Shown piece after piece: positions 34,245-44,530 of a DNA stretch of 64,000 bases. The translations under genes were made by a program, and so were the position numbers. The notes beneath the pieces were generated by a model. The model did no database searches, was not told the origin of the DNA, and saw only the letters and a list, made by a program, of their open reading frames with translations. The DNA comes from Hymenobacter sp. GOD-10R (GTDB lineage Bacteria > Bacteroidota > Bacteroidia > Cytophagales > Hymenobacteraceae), in the NCBI RefSeq assembly GCF_035609205.1, contig NZ_CP141184.1:4967001-5031000 (forward strand), read 5' to 3'. Positions within the stretch are counted from its first letter, which is position 1, and every line of letters begins with the position of its first letter.

Positions 34245-35666
34245 ATGGCCCTTTTTACGCTTCGTCTTAGTATTATTTCCTCTTGCTTGCTCTTACTGAC
34301 GCCTTTGGCCCAGGCGCAGCAACAAAATCAGTTAGCTAAGCCCCAAACGGTAGCTGATGCACCACCGCTCTCCTTACAAGATGCTATCCGGCTTGGCTTA
34401 GAGCACAACTACAATATCCGGCTCTCACAAGCCGACCAGGAAATTGCCCGTAACAATGTGACGCGGGGTAATGCAGGACAACTGCCGATTGTGGATGCTA
34501 GCTTCACGCGCACCTACAACCTGAACTATTCGCGCCAGCAAACTGGCGAAAACGCACCTAGTGTGGTACGTGGCGGACACTCCAATGCGCTAATAGGCAA
34601 TGCCGGCGTGACTTGGACGATCTTCGACGGCTTTGGGATGTTCATTGCTTACGACCGGCTGCGGGCGCTGGAGCAAAGCCAGCAGCACCTCACGCGCGCC
34701 ACGGTGGAAGAAACCGTAGAAAACATCAGCAATGCCTATTACGATGTGGTTCGTCAGTCAGGCAAGATCAAATCGTTAGAAGAAGCCCTCGTGATTGGTC
34801 AGCAGCGTATCGACCTGACGCAGGCGCAAGTAGATGTAGGCGTGAGCGCCAAAGTGGAAGTGCTGACGGCCCGAGTCGACTTCAACGCCGACCGTTCCCT
34901 TTTGATCCAACAGCAGGAGCTACTGAGCACGGCAAAAATCAACCTTAATAACCTGCTTGGCCGCACAGCGACAAACGATTTCAGCCCCGCTGACTCTATT
35001 GTCGTTGAGCGAACCCTCAATCAGGAGACGATCTTACAAGACATTGCCGCGCGCAACCCGCGCTTGCAGCAAGCGCGGGTGGGCGTGCAAATTGCGAACT
35101 ACGACCGCCGCCTAATTCGGGCGAACCGCTTTCCGCAGCTCGACCTCAACGGAAACTACGGCATCAACCGCAACATCAACAACAATGCTATTGTAATCAC
35201 CCGGACCAACAACACGATTACCACGAGCGTTACGACGAACACAAACCGCGTATACGGTCCGAACTACGGTTTCACGATTGGTTTGCCGGTGTTCAATGGC
35301 TTCAACAATCGCCGATTAGAGCAAAATGCTCGCGTGCTGGAGGCTCAAAGTCAGTTGGTTCTGGAGCAAACCAACCTCAACCTAGGTACCGAAGCGGCAC
35401 AGGCTTTTGCTCAATACCAGAACCGGTTGCAGCTGCTCCAACTCGAAGAAGATAACATTACCCTAGCTCGCCAGAACGTAGCCATTGCGCTAGAGCGCTA
35501 CCGCCTTGGCCTGCTCACGCCCTTGGTGCTCCGCGAGGCGCAGCTCAGCCAGATTGCCGCCGCTACGCGCTTGCTCGATATTCGTTTTCAGGCCAAACAA
35601 GCCGAGCTAGCTTTGCGGCGCCTCAGCGGCAATTTGGTCCAGGAAAGCGTCACTCAGCGGCCGTAA
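34245..35666 (+). CDS. TolC-family outer-membrane efflux protein
   Basis: 473 residues from ATG 34245 with a signal peptide ending AQAQQ. It has the two tandem outer-membrane-efflux repeats: SLQDAIRLGLEHNYNIRLSQ at the N-terminus and ILQDIAARNPRLQQARVGVQ in the middle, each followed by long coiled helices, and a GLPVFNGFNNRR strand before the second helical hairpin. A 25-residue Asn/Thr-rich insert (residues about 310-335) lies in a surface-loop position. It forms the outer-membrane channel for the pump. A 156-base gap with a CTAGGGT/ACCCTAG hairpin separates it from the RND gene. Confidence 0.93.
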   Translation: MALFTLRLSIISSCLLLLTPLAQAQQQNQLAKPQTVADAPPLSLQDAIRLGLEHNYNIRLSQADQEIARNNVTRGNAGQLPIVDASFTRTYNLNYSRQQTGENAPSVVRGGHSNALIGNAGVTWTIFDGFGMFIAYDRLRALEQSQQHLTRATVEETVENISNAYYDVVRQSGKIKSLEEALVIGQQRIDLTQAQVDVGVSAKVEVLTARVDFNADRSLLIQQQELLSTAKINLNNLLGRTATNDFSPADSIVVERTLNQETILQDIAARNPRLQQARVGVQIANYDRRLIRANRFPQLDLNGNYGINRNINNNAIVITRTNNTITTSVTTNTNRVYGPNYGFTIGLPVFNGFNNRRLEQNARVLEAQSQLVLEQTNLNLGTEAAQAFAQYQNRLQLLQLEEDNITLARQNVAIALERYRLGLLTPLVLREAQLSQIAAATRLLDIRFQAKQAELALRRLSGNLVQESVTQRP

Positions 35667-35714
35667 GTACCTAGCTTTAAGTAGTTCTTGCGTGTGTAAC
35701 GAACTGTGCTGCTA

Positions 35715-36989
35715 TCAACCGCCGGCCGGTACGTGCAGCCTGCGTAAGGAATTGAGCGCTTTCTGGGTCTCACGGACGGTGTTAGCTTGCTTCTCGTCTT
35801 CCGCAGCTGGGGGCTTTGCATCTTCGAAGAAGCTCAGAATATTCTTGCGCAACTCAGGCTTTATGTTCTCAAAGTTGTGCTCAGCTAGCTTGCGCACTAG
35901 CTCACCATAGGTTTCGTCAGCCAATGGGTACTCCCCTACTTTGGTCGCGTGCCCGGTGTCGAAATCGTAGTTTGGCAGCTCCGGTGAATTGCCCTTGGCC
36001 GTAGCATTTTGTTCGCGCTGTAGGGCCTTGCAATAGTTTTCCATCACGTCGGCAAAGCTTTGCTTGAAAAACTTTTGCGCTTCAGGCGTGGGCAACCGAA
36101 AAGCAAAGGGCTTCAACGGGCCAATCTTCGGCAGAATCCCGATGAGTTTTGAGGCGGCACGTGCGCCAAAACCCGGCTTTTCGTAGGTCACACCGTATTC
36201 GCGACGAAACTGCCGCGGACTTTGATGGTACACGTAGTCGCGCCGACGGGCCCGTGGGTCTAGCTTACGAATTTGCTTGCGTTCAGCATGCCAAGCGGCG
36301 CGGGCGGCCGTCGGAATAAGTTGCTGCACCGCAAAGCGAAAACTTCCTACCGACAAGTCAACGTTGAAAACAACTTGACCTAGCTCCAAGCCATACGTCT
36401 TGTAAAAAGCTCTCTCGAGCACTGGCTTGCTTACCTGAAAGCCAATGAAATCATGGTAGTTATCGGAACGGTAGCGGCCAGCCGCGAGCTGTACCACGTC
36501 AAAAGCAAACTCCAGCTGCGTATGCTGCTTAGGCGCTTCCTCATACGTGATGAAATTTCCAAACTTGGCTGCCAGTTCAGGATACACCGACGCCATCGCC
36601 CGGTTGGTTCCTTCGGAGTGGCCCTTGATATCGGCTACGTAGTGCGCCAGTGCCCCGAGGGCAAAAGCGTACTCATTCCGGTCGTGCGCCTCATCGAGCA
36701 GGTTACGCACCAAGTCGCCACTGCGCACATAATGAGCTAGGTTCGTAAATAACTGGGAGCCAAAAGGGTAAAACCCCATGTCCTGGATAATAGAACCGCC
36801 ATACGCGTACGATTTGGCTTCTTTCCACTGCTCTATAGTGGCGCCGGGGTAGCGTTGATTTAGTAAGGGTACCAAGCATCTACGCCAACACGAGTCAACG
36901 TTAGCTTGGTGCGTGAGCACAGAATAGGCGGATGCTGAGCTTGGCGCAAATACCAGCCAAGCAAAAATCCAGAGCAGTCGTTTTGACAT
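35715..36989 (-). CDS. zinc-dependent phospholipase C-family protein
   Basis: About 424 residues from ATG 36989, giving a signal peptide (MSKRLLWIFAWLVFAPSSASA). Mature start YSVLTHQANVD places a His near the N-terminus as in phospholipase C/S1 folds. More possible zinc ligands are in DMGFYPFGS, FALGALAHYVADIKGHSEG and the later HDFIGF region. It shares LxHYVxD with the 8599 protein but is otherwise distinct. The C-terminal half is basic, mostly helical and of unknown role. The protein is probably periplasmic; the substrate is unknown. Single gene convergent with the TolC gene. Confidence 0.8.
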   Translation of the reverse strand: MSKRLLWIFAWLVFAPSSASAYSVLTHQANVDSCWRRCLVPLLNQRYPGATIEQWKEAKSYAYGGSIIQDMGFYPFGSQLFTNLAHYVRSGDLVRNLLDEAHDRNEYAFALGALAHYVADIKGHSEGTNRAMASVYPELAAKFGNFITYEEAPKQHTQLEFAFDVVQLAAGRYRSDNYHDFIGFQVSKPVLERAFYKTYGLELGQVVFNVDLSVGSFRFAVQQLIPTAARAAWHAERKQIRKLDPRARRRDYVYHQSPRQFRREYGVTYEKPGFGARAASKLIGILPKIGPLKPFAFRLPTPEAQKFFKQSFADVMENYCKALQREQNATAKGNSPELPNYDFDTGHATKVGEYPLADETYGELVRKLAEHNFENIKPELRKNILSFFEDAKPPAAEDEKQANTVRETQKALNSLRRLHVPAGG

Positions 36990-37586
36990 GAAAGTTTGAG
37001 CAGAACGGGTGTGTGTAGCTTTTACGCCTTCAGTAAATGAACTCGTCAGGCGAAAGGATGTATCCCCCTTGTATAAGGAAATTGCTATGCTTACGTGAAA
37101 GCATGTGCAGAGTTGTAGCTCAACAGCTACTTCTGTCTGAGGTTCATCTATCGCCCAAAATTGAGCAGCAATAGCCACTTTGGATTGTCTTGCGTCGGCT
37201 TGCAAGCAGGGCTCTAAGAACGTTATGGTCCTCGCACAGACGATAAAGGAGCAGTACCCGAATAACAGCTACTGAACTCTATCTATGCTGTCAAATGCCT
37301 ACGCTATTGTTTTTATACAATGCTGATAACTACACCAGTAAAAGCAATAGAGCAGGCGAAATAATACTTATAAATCACAATACTGGGCGAGCTTTTCTAT
37401 TTTAACAATAATAAATAGCACCAACTTTTCTAAAGTTTGTGTATAGTTGTAAAATAGAGTCTTGCCGACTGCAAGAACTCCTTTCCGCTCTTTACTCCTT
37501 GTGCTTCGAACCTATATACTCACCTAGGTTCATAGAGCAACTCACTAGCCACACCTGTTCGCCTTACACTTGGTGGATAATTTAAT
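36990..37586. other. 597-base divergent intergenic region, AT-rich on the right
   Basis: Between the phospholipase-like gene and the ECF sigma gene. From about 37270 the sequence becomes much more AT-rich and stays so through the sigma gene. I see no gene; it probably contains the promoter for the sigma gene. Confidence 0.5.
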
Positions 37587-38156
37587 ATGTCTACCACCGA
37601 AGAAACTTTATTACTGTGGGAGTCATTCAAACAAGGCGACTGGAATGCGTATACCCAATTGTATAATTTGCATTTCAAGCTATTAACCAACTATGGCTAT
37701 AAATTTACAAAAGATATTAGCTTCATTGAAGACGCTGTACAAGATCTATTCATAAAGCTGTGGACAAATAAAGAAAACCTAGGCAGCCCTTTATCAGTTA
37801 GAAATTATCTATACAAAGCGCTCCGCAGCATTCTTTTCAGAAAGATGCAGGCAAGATCTCGATTTACAGAAATCCAAGACAAAGACCCCTTACCTTTTGA
37901 AGTATCATTCGATCAAGTATTGATTAAAACCGAAGAAGAAAGAGAACTGAGCATAAAAATTAAGTCCGCAGTAAACGCTTTACCAGCCAGACAGCAAGAG
38001 ATAGTTTTCTTACGGTTTTACGAGGGATTTAGCTATCTTGAAATTGCTGATATTATGGAAATCACAATAGCTTCTACTTACAAACTATTATATAAAGCAT
38101 TAAACTCTATAGAATTTATTTTCGCTACTTCTACACCCAATAATAAACCAATATAA
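37587..38156 (+). CDS. ECF RNA polymerase sigma factor (FecI-like)
   Basis: 189 residues. Sigma region 2 covers WNAYTQLYNLHFKLLTNYGYKF and VQDLFIKLWTNKENL. Region 4 covers ALPARQQEIVFLRFYEGFSYLEIADIM with the helix-turn-helix (EITIASTYKLLYKALN). The gene is AT-rich, as is usual for such regulators in this group. It lies 241 bases upstream of the FecR anti-sigma gene and just before SusC with a signalling domain, so it almost certainly drives the locus to 52.6 kb in response to the glycan. Confidence 0.93.
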   Translation: MSTTEETLLLWESFKQGDWNAYTQLYNLHFKLLTNYGYKFTKDISFIEDAVQDLFIKLWTNKENLGSPLSVRNYLYKALRSILFRKMQARSRFTEIQDKDPLPFEVSFDQVLIKTEEERELSIKIKSAVNALPARQQEIVFLRFYEGFSYLEIADIMEITIASTYKLLYKALNSIEFIFATSTPNNKPI

Positions 38157-38397
38157 ATACGTAATTACAATAAACTCACTAATACACTGGGCGTAAACTC
38201 ACCAAAGTAATTGCAAGGGACGTCTAATTTTAGAAGCAGGTAGCTTCTTCCAAAGCGCAGCTTTCGGGCAGCACTCAAGGCATCGATGCTACCTCATCTT
38301 ACGCTAGTGTTACGATTTGTTTAAAATTTTTCGCTGACGAAGGGATAATCGGAATACCCTGGGGTATATAAGTAGTGATTAGCACGCTTAGCGCCAC

Positions 38398-39429
38398 ATG
38401 GATTTCAGCAAATACGCTTCGTTTACAGCCAAAGACTTTCTGGAAGATGATGACTTCATCAATGGGGTGCTCAACCCTACTGATGAGTCTGTTCGCTTTT
38501 GGAAGCAGGTAGCCGAGCGCTATCCGAATCAACGAGAGGCTATTGCGCAAGCAACCAGCGTTATCCGAGGCTATCGGGCGCAGGACACCTTCACAAATGA
38601 GAGCCGTCAGGCGGAGCTTTGGAAGCGCATCGAGGCTGAGGTGGGGCCGATATCCGCGCAACCCAGGGTTATTCAATTGCCAACCCGCCGCATACCGGCT
38701 CTGCTACGAATTGCGGCCGCGGTGTTACCCCTCGGCCTAGGTTCCCTCTTTTTCTGGTACAACCAAGAGCAGCATGTTGAAACGGCCTTCGGGGAAATAA
38801 AAACCGTCGAGATGCCCGATGGTACCCAGGTGCTGTTGAATGGCAATTCGTCGCTGACGTACCAGCGAGGCTGGGGCAAAAACTCTCGGGAAGTATGGCT
38901 GAAGGGCGAAGGTTTTTTTCAGGTGACGCACCTAAACAAAGATTCAACTCATATTAAACCCGGTGAGCATTTTGTCGTGCATTGCAACGACCTCAATATT
39001 GAGGTATTAGGCACAACCTTTAACGTAAGTAACCGCCACGCGAAGGTTGACGTGGGATTAGTGACTGGCAAAATCAAATTAACTACTGCTGTAGCTACTA
39101 AATCAGCCGCCTCCGTGGTGCTAGCTCCGGGAGACTATGTAGAATACGCAGCTAAAACTATCTCTGCAAAGAAGAAGCTAGATCATCCCGAAGACCTAAT
39201 GACTTGGTCTAAACACCAATTTATTTTCAAAGATGAAAAGTTAGATAACATTCTGAAAGTATTGGAAGATACTTATGGATACCATATTGAATATTCTAAA
39301 ACTACTAGCCGAGAACTAAGAATTGAAGGCGAAATAAACGTCACAGGGGTTCAAGAACTCTTGCAGACTATTTCGGCCTCCTTACACGTGAGTATTTACC
39401 AGAATGGAAAGCAGATAATTGTCAACTAA
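38398..39429 (+). CDS. FecR-family anti-sigma factor
   Basis: 343 residues. A cytoplasmic N-terminal part (about 1-95) is followed by one membrane helix (IPALLRIAAAVLPLGLGSLFFW), then the periplasmic FecR domain (ETAFGEIKTVEMPDGTQVLLN, GEGFFQVTHLN, FVVHCNDLNIEVLGTTFNV) and a C-terminal DUF4974-type domain (FKDEKLDNILKVLEDTYGYHI). It should hold the sigma factor until SusC signals substrate. SusC starts 18 bases after its stop. Confidence 0.95.
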   Translation: MDFSKYASFTAKDFLEDDDFINGVLNPTDESVRFWKQVAERYPNQREAIAQATSVIRGYRAQDTFTNESRQAELWKRIEAEVGPISAQPRVIQLPTRRIPALLRIAAAVLPLGLGSLFFWYNQEQHVETAFGEIKTVEMPDGTQVLLNGNSSLTYQRGWGKNSREVWLKGEGFFQVTHLNKDSTHIKPGEHFVVHCNDLNIEVLGTTFNVSNRHAKVDVGLVTGKIKLTTAVATKSAASVVLAPGDYVEYAAKTISAKKKLDHPEDLMTWSKHQFIFKDEKLDNILKVLEDTYGYHIEYSKTTSRELRIEGEINVTGVQELLQTISASLHVSIYQNGKQIIVN

Positions 39430-39447
39430 CCCTTTCAACCTGAATGC

Positions 39448-42400
39448 ATGAGAAACTTTGACTCAAGAAGTTCCTTTAAGTGGTACGCACCGTTGCTAAT
39501 ATTTATGTTGAAAGGCGCGCCTGGCAACGCGCAATTTGCGCTAGCTACGAAGCCGAACTCAAGTAGAACGCTTTATAAAACGCAGGGTGAACAGCCGGCA
39601 ACTGAAACCAGAAAACCGTTAAAGGAAGCCATCGATAATCTGAAATCGCATTACCAGATTCAGATTGCTTTTAAAAAGGGATTATTAGATAATAAATTCT
39701 TACCAACGGCGCTAGACACAAACAACCTAGCGGGCACTGTTGAAAATGATTTAACCAAGCTCGTAACGACGTTTAATTTAAACGTTAAAAGGATTACGGA
39801 TAAACAATACGTCATCTACCAAGCTGACCCGAAAAGCGCGGCCGATGATGTTGTAAAGGGTAAAGTGGTGCTGGAAGATGGAGCCGGCGTGCCGGGTGCT
39901 ACAGTGGTCGTGAAAGACACGAAGCTAGGCACTGGCACCGACGGCGACGGCAACTTTAGCTTGACGCTACCCGCCGACTACCAGGGTAAGCCTGTTACGC
40001 TCGTGGTTTCCTTTATTGGCTATGCGAAAGTGGAACTGAACGTGAGCGACCGTTCGGCGCCCGTCACGGTCAAGTTAGCTAAGAGCAGCCAAAACCTGGA
40101 GGAAGTCGTGGTGACGGCCTTGGGTATCAGCAAGCAGAAGCGCGACCTAGGGTACGCCGTGACCGAGGTGAAGGGCGAAGACTTGGTTCAGGCCCGCGAA
40201 AATAACGTAGCCAATGCCTTGACCGGCAAAGTGGCGGGCGTAAACGTAGCGGGTATGTCGACGGGACCGGGCGGCTCTAGCCGAGTAATTATCCGCGGCA
40301 ACGGCTCCTTATCGGGCTCGGCCAACAACCAGCCGCTGTACGTGCTCAACGGCATGCCTATCGACAACTCCGTGCCGGGGCTAGCGCCTACGGCCAATGG
40401 CGGCGGTAGCAACGTTGACCGGGGCGACGGCATTGCTAGCATCAACCCCGATGATATTGAGTCGATTACGGTGCTAAAAGGCGGTACGGCTGCTGCCCTG
40501 TATGGCTCCCGCGGTGGCAATGGCGTTATCCTGATTACCACGAAAAAAGGCCGGGCGCAAAAGGGTATTGGCGTAGAATATAACTCCACTGCTACGCTCG
40601 AATCCATTTCTGTCTTTCCCGACTTCCAGTACGAATACGGACAAGGCGATGGGGGCGTAAAACCCACTACCCTCGCCGCGGCCCAAGCTACTGGTCGTCG
40701 GTCGTGGGGCGCTAAAATCGACGGCTCGACGGACTACGTGGGTGTTGATGGGCAGACGCACCCGTACGTTGCGCAGAAGAACAACCTCAAGAACTTCTAC
40801 CAGCAAGGCAGCACCTTTACCAATACGGTGGCTTTGACAGGCGGCACGGAGGCCATTGCTTACCGCTTTTCGCTGGCCGATCTGCGCAGCAAAAGCATCT
40901 TGCCGGGTACCACGTATAACCGCAAAACCGGCAACCTCAACCTGAACGGTAAGCTCAGCCCTCGGCTCAGCTACGAGGCCTTGGCGCAGTACAACATCGA
41001 AACGGCGCACAACCGGGCCAGCGCCGGCGACGCCACAGCCAACCCTAACTGGTCGCCGTACATGATTGCCAACACGGCCGACGTGCGGTGGCTCAACCCC
41101 GGCTACAATGCCAGTGGCAACGAAACCGTGTGGAACGATGCCAGCGTGGCTACCAACGGCTACTTCGTTATCAACAAATTCAAGCAAGACGACCGCAAGA
41201 ACCGGTTTATCGGCCAGGGCTCCATTAGCTATGAAGTAGTTAAGGACCTGGTGCTTAAAGGCACCGTCAGCCAAGACCACTACGATTATAACTACTCGAA
41301 CGTCACCCCCACGGGCACGCTGTACGCTCTGACGGGACAGTACGTAGGCATCAAATCGGATGTGAGCGAAACCAACGGGCTAGCTACCCTCACTTACCGC
41401 AAGCAGATCAAGGAAGTGGGATTATCCTTCCTGGGCGGGGTAAACAAGCGGCACTCGGAGCTCAACGAACTCGATCAGGCGGGCACCGGATTTACCATCC
41501 CCTACTTCTACAGTTACAACAACCTAGCTTCGGGTACTACCCTCGCGCTGGCCCAGAAGCAGGAAGTTAATTCCGCCTTCGGCTCGATTGATTTCAGCTT
41601 CAAGAACTTACTTTTCCTGACGGTAACCAGCCGCAACGACTGGTACTCTACGCTGAGCACGAAGAACAACAGCCAGTTTTACCCGAGCGTCAGCGGCAGC
41701 TTCATCGTGTCGGATGCCCTGCCGCTGCCCAAGGCCATCAACTTGCTCAAATTGAAAGGTGCCTACGCCCAAGTCGGGCAGGGCGCGCCAGACCCGTATG
41801 CAGTAAACCTCACTTACAGCAACGTACCTAGCTCCGACCGTCCCTTGCAAAACGTGAGCAGCAACACGGCTGGCTCGGGCATTGCCGGTATCACGAATGC
41901 GAACCTAGGTCCGGTGCTGTCAACTACTTCAGAAGCGGGTATCGAAGGCCAGTTGCTGGATAACCGCTTCAATTTCGATCTTACCTTGTATAACCGCGTG
42001 ACGGATAAGGACATCATTAACTCCACGATCAGCTCCACCTCCGGCTACAATAGTGTTTACCTGAACGCTGGCAAAGTGCGTAACCGCGGTATCGAGGCCT
42101 TAGTAGGCGGCACACTAATAAAAGCGTCCAACTTCTCCTGGAATGCCAGCTACAACCTCGCCTACAATGAGAATAAAGTATTGCGCCTAGTCGACGGTAT
42201 CACCTCCATCAACCTAGCTTCGACAGTCGGTAACTGGGGCAACATCAACAACATTGTAGGGCAATCGGCTTTCGAAATTGTGGGCACCCGTATTCAAAAG
42301 GATGCGAACGGCAACACGGTTTTTGATCCGGCCAGCGGCTTTCCCGTGGCAACAGGGTTGCAACCCTTGGGTAAAAGCGTGGCCCCGCTCACCATGGGCT

Positions 42401-42900
42401 TCAGCAATGACTTTCGCTACAAGCGCTTGTCGTTGAATGTGCTGCTCGATGGCAAATTTGGCAATAAGGTATTCTCCATCAGCGAGGTGTACGAAACTCG
42501 GCTGGGGTTGCTAAAATCGACGCTGCCGGGTCGGGAGTCAGGTTTGCAGCTGCGCGGCGTCACGAAAACGGGTGACACCTACGAACGCGTGGTGCCGGTG
42601 AGTGGCCTGCGAGGCTACTATGACAACTACAAGAACTACTCGGAGCTGTTTCTGCACGACGGCAGCTTTATCAAGCTGCGCCAGGTGATTCTGGCTTACA
42701 ACCTGCCGGCTTTCCACATCAGTGCGCTCAAACTGCAATCGGCGTCCATCGCCTTTGTGGCCCGTAACTTACTCATCCTCATGAAGCACACCGATTTCGA
42801 CCCCGAGCAGAGCTTCAGCAACAGCAACTACCAGGGCTTGGAGTCTATCGGCTTGCCCCGCACCCGGTCATACGGCCTGAACCTGTCCGTTAAATTCTAA
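39448..42900 (+). CDS. SusC-family TonB-dependent transporter with N-terminal signalling domain
   Basis: 1150 residues. Order: signal peptide; an STN signalling domain at about 50-125 (KPLKEAIDNLKSHYQIQIAF, ending KQYVIYQ); a carboxypeptidase-regulatory-like domain at 130-215 (GAGVPGATVVVKDTKLGTGT, LVVSFIGYAKVEL); the SusC box and TonB plug at 220-360 (EEVVVTALGISKQKRDLGYA, VLKGGTAAALYGSRGGNGVI); then the 22-strand barrel, ending RTRSYGLNLSVKF. The STN domain is the one that talks to FecR. It imports oligosaccharides through the outer membrane with SusD as lid. Start ATG 39448; the signal peptide is long and less typical (from about residue 10). Confidence 0.95.
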   Translation: MRNFDSRSSFKWYAPLLIFMLKGAPGNAQFALATKPNSSRTLYKTQGEQPATETRKPLKEAIDNLKSHYQIQIAFKKGLLDNKFLPTALDTNNLAGTVENDLTKLVTTFNLNVKRITDKQYVIYQADPKSAADDVVKGKVVLEDGAGVPGATVVVKDTKLGTGTDGDGNFSLTLPADYQGKPVTLVVSFIGYAKVELNVSDRSAPVTVKLAKSSQNLEEVVVTALGISKQKRDLGYAVTEVKGEDLVQARENNVANALTGKVAGVNVAGMSTGPGGSSRVIIRGNGSLSGSANNQPLYVLNGMPIDNSVPGLAPTANGGGSNVDRGDGIASINPDDIESITVLKGGTAAALYGSRGGNGVILITTKKGRAQKGIGVEYNSTATLESISVFPDFQYEYGQGDGGVKPTTLAAAQATGRRSWGAKIDGSTDYVGVDGQTHPYVAQKNNLKNFYQQGSTFTNTVALTGGTEAIAYRFSLADLRSKSILPGTTYNRKTGNLNLNGKLSPRLSYEALAQYNIETAHNRASAGDATANPNWSPYMIANTADVRWLNPGYNASGNETVWNDASVATNGYFVINKFKQDDRKNRFIGQGSISYEVVKDLVLKGTVSQDHYDYNYSNVTPTGTLYALTGQYVGIKSDVSETNGLATLTYRKQIKEVGLSFLGGVNKRHSELNELDQAGTGFTIPYFYSYNNLASGTTLALAQKQEVNSAFGSIDFSFKNLLFLTVTSRNDWYSTLSTKNNSQFYPSVSGSFIVSDALPLPKAINLLKLKGAYAQVGQGAPDPYAVNLTYSNVPSSDRPLQNVSSNTAGSGIAGITNANLGPVLSTTSEAGIEGQLLDNRFNFDLTLYNRVTDKDIINSTISSTSGYNSVYLNAGKVRNRGIEALVGGTLIKASNFSWNASYNLAYNENKVLRLVDGITSINLASTVGNWGNINNIVGQSAFEIVGTRIQKDANGNTVFDPASGFPVATGLQPLGKSVAPLTMGFSNDFRYKRLSLNVLLDGKFGNKVFSISEVYETRLGLLKSTLPGRESGLQLRGVTKTGDTYERVVPVSGLRGYYDNYKNYSELFLHDGSFIKLRQVILAYNLPAFHISALKLQSASIAFVARNLLILMKHTDFDPEQSFSNSNYQGLESIGLPRTRSYGLNLSVKF

Positions 42901-42917
42901 CTCCGGAGACGACAACC

Positions 42918-44450
42918 ATGAACAGACTTCTATCTAAATGTGCTCTCTTGGTCGGTGTTGGGCTGCTAGGATTTACGGCGTGTACCAAGGACTTCGAGGA
43001 AATCAACACCAACCCTAACGCTATTGGCACCATCACGCCAGAGTATGTCTTCACAAAGGCTCAGTACGACGGAGTGTCCAACATGCTGAACTCGCTGCTG
43101 GGCACCATGCAGTACACCACTAGCTTCAACGACGTGTCGGGCTTCGGCTCCAAGTACATTGCTAGCCAGGTGAATACCTCGTCGGCCTCATTCAGCTCTG
43201 CCTACCCGAATGCGTTGAATGAGATAACACTGGTAATCAATGCTGTAAAAGACGACCCCAACAAAGTAAATCTGCTGGCAGAAGCTAGGATCTGGCGAGT
43301 GTACTGCTACAGCCGCCTAACGGATCTGTACGGCGACATTCCTTATTTCCAGGCCAATCAAGGCTACACGGAGGCGAAGTACACGCCCGCTTACGACGCG
43401 CAGAAGGACATCTACGCCGATATGCTGAAGGAGCTGGACGAGGCAGCCACCAGCCTAGACCCCGCCAAATCCACCTTCGGCGTGGCCGATTTGATGTACA
43501 ACGGCAACCCGGTGCAGTGGAAGAAGTTTGCGTACTCCATGATGCTGCGGCTCGGCATGCGCCTGACCAAGGTAGATGCTGCCGCTGCGCAAACCTGGGC
43601 CACGAAGGCGCTGGCCGGCGGGGTTATCACCGAAGACGCCGACATTGCCAAGGTAACCTACCTAGCCAGCGGCCAGATTATCAATCAGAATCCGCTGGCG
43701 TACTTTCTGTGGATCAACGACTACATCGCCGCCAACGGCAACACCAACCAGGAAGGCGGTAAGTACCAGGATGTCTTCATCAACCACCTCAAAACGACTA
43801 AAGACCCGCGCCTAGGTGTCGTCTCGGTGGTGTACACCGGCGGCTCGCCGAACCGCACTGACACGACCTTTGTCAAGCAGCAAGGTATGCCGGCGAACCT
43901 AGGTGCCAAGCCCGCCAACTTTGCCCAACTCAGCGAGCCGAACCCCAAAACCGTGCTGCTGCTCAACTCCCCACGGTTGGTCTTCACCGCCGCCGAGTCA
44001 TACTTTTTACAGACAGAGGCAGCGCTACGAGGCTGGTCGGGTGGTTCGGCCAGCACCTTGTACAGCAACGGCGTGAGTGCGGCCCTGCGGCAGTGGTCCA
44101 TCATCAGCCTAGGTTCCAGCGACGGCACGTTGTCGAGCCGGCAGATCACGACCTACGTGAACAACAACAAGCTAGTGGCCAACGGCTTCGACCAGCAGAT
44201 GCGGCAAATCTACACCCAATTCTGGGCCAGCATCTTCCCCGATGCGCAGGAGGCCTTTGCCAGCTACCGCCGTACCGGCTACCCCGCCCTGACCCCTAAC
44301 AACTACCCCGGCAACGCCACCGGCGGGCAGTTTCCGCGGCGCTTTCTGTATCCGCTTTCCGAGCAGAACCTGAACGCCAACGCGTACGCCGCAGCCATTG
44401 CCCGGCAAGGCCCCGACAACCTGCTGACCCGCGTGTACTGGGATAAATAA
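42918..44450 (+). CDS. SusD/RagB-family lipoprotein
   Basis: 510 residues. Lipobox at FTAC (Cys about residue 22), then CTKDFEEINTNPN, the standard SusD-like opening. Helical TPR-like pairs follow (ARIWRVYCYSRLTDLYGDIPYFQANQ), and the C-terminus has FASYRRTGYPALTP and FPRRFLYPLSEQN. It sits on the SusC barrel and binds the glycan. It starts 18 bases after the susC stop. Both partners are intact, unlike the left-edge SusD fragment. Confidence 0.95.
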   Translation: MNRLLSKCALLVGVGLLGFTACTKDFEEINTNPNAIGTITPEYVFTKAQYDGVSNMLNSLLGTMQYTTSFNDVSGFGSKYIASQVNTSSASFSSAYPNALNEITLVINAVKDDPNKVNLLAEARIWRVYCYSRLTDLYGDIPYFQANQGYTEAKYTPAYDAQKDIYADMLKELDEAATSLDPAKSTFGVADLMYNGNPVQWKKFAYSMMLRLGMRLTKVDAAAAQTWATKALAGGVITEDADIAKVTYLASGQIINQNPLAYFLWINDYIAANGNTNQEGGKYQDVFINHLKTTKDPRLGVVSVVYTGGSPNRTDTTFVKQQGMPANLGAKPANFAQLSEPNPKTVLLLNSPRLVFTAAESYFLQTEAALRGWSGGSASTLYSNGVSAALRQWSIISLGSSDGTLSSRQITTYVNNNKLVANGFDQQMRQIYTQFWASIFPDAQEAFASYRRTGYPALTPNNYPGNATGGQFPRRFLYPLSEQNLNANAYAAAIARQGPDNLLTRVYWDK

Positions 44451-44484
44451 ACCGTTCCCTTCGCGCTACATACCTAGCTTTTAC

Positions 44485-44514
44485 TTCCGGTAGAACGTGC
44501 GCGTTCTACCGGAA
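44485..44514 (+). promoter_or_regulatory. intercistronic stem-loop between susD and the fucosidase
   Basis: A perfect 13-base stem, TTCCGGTAGAACG, with a TGCG loop. No T run follows, only ACACTTTACG. It probably protects the susCD mRNA or reduces read-through to the enzyme genes, so the surface proteins would be made in excess. Confidence 0.7.
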
Positions 44515-44530
44515 CACTTTACGCCCCGAG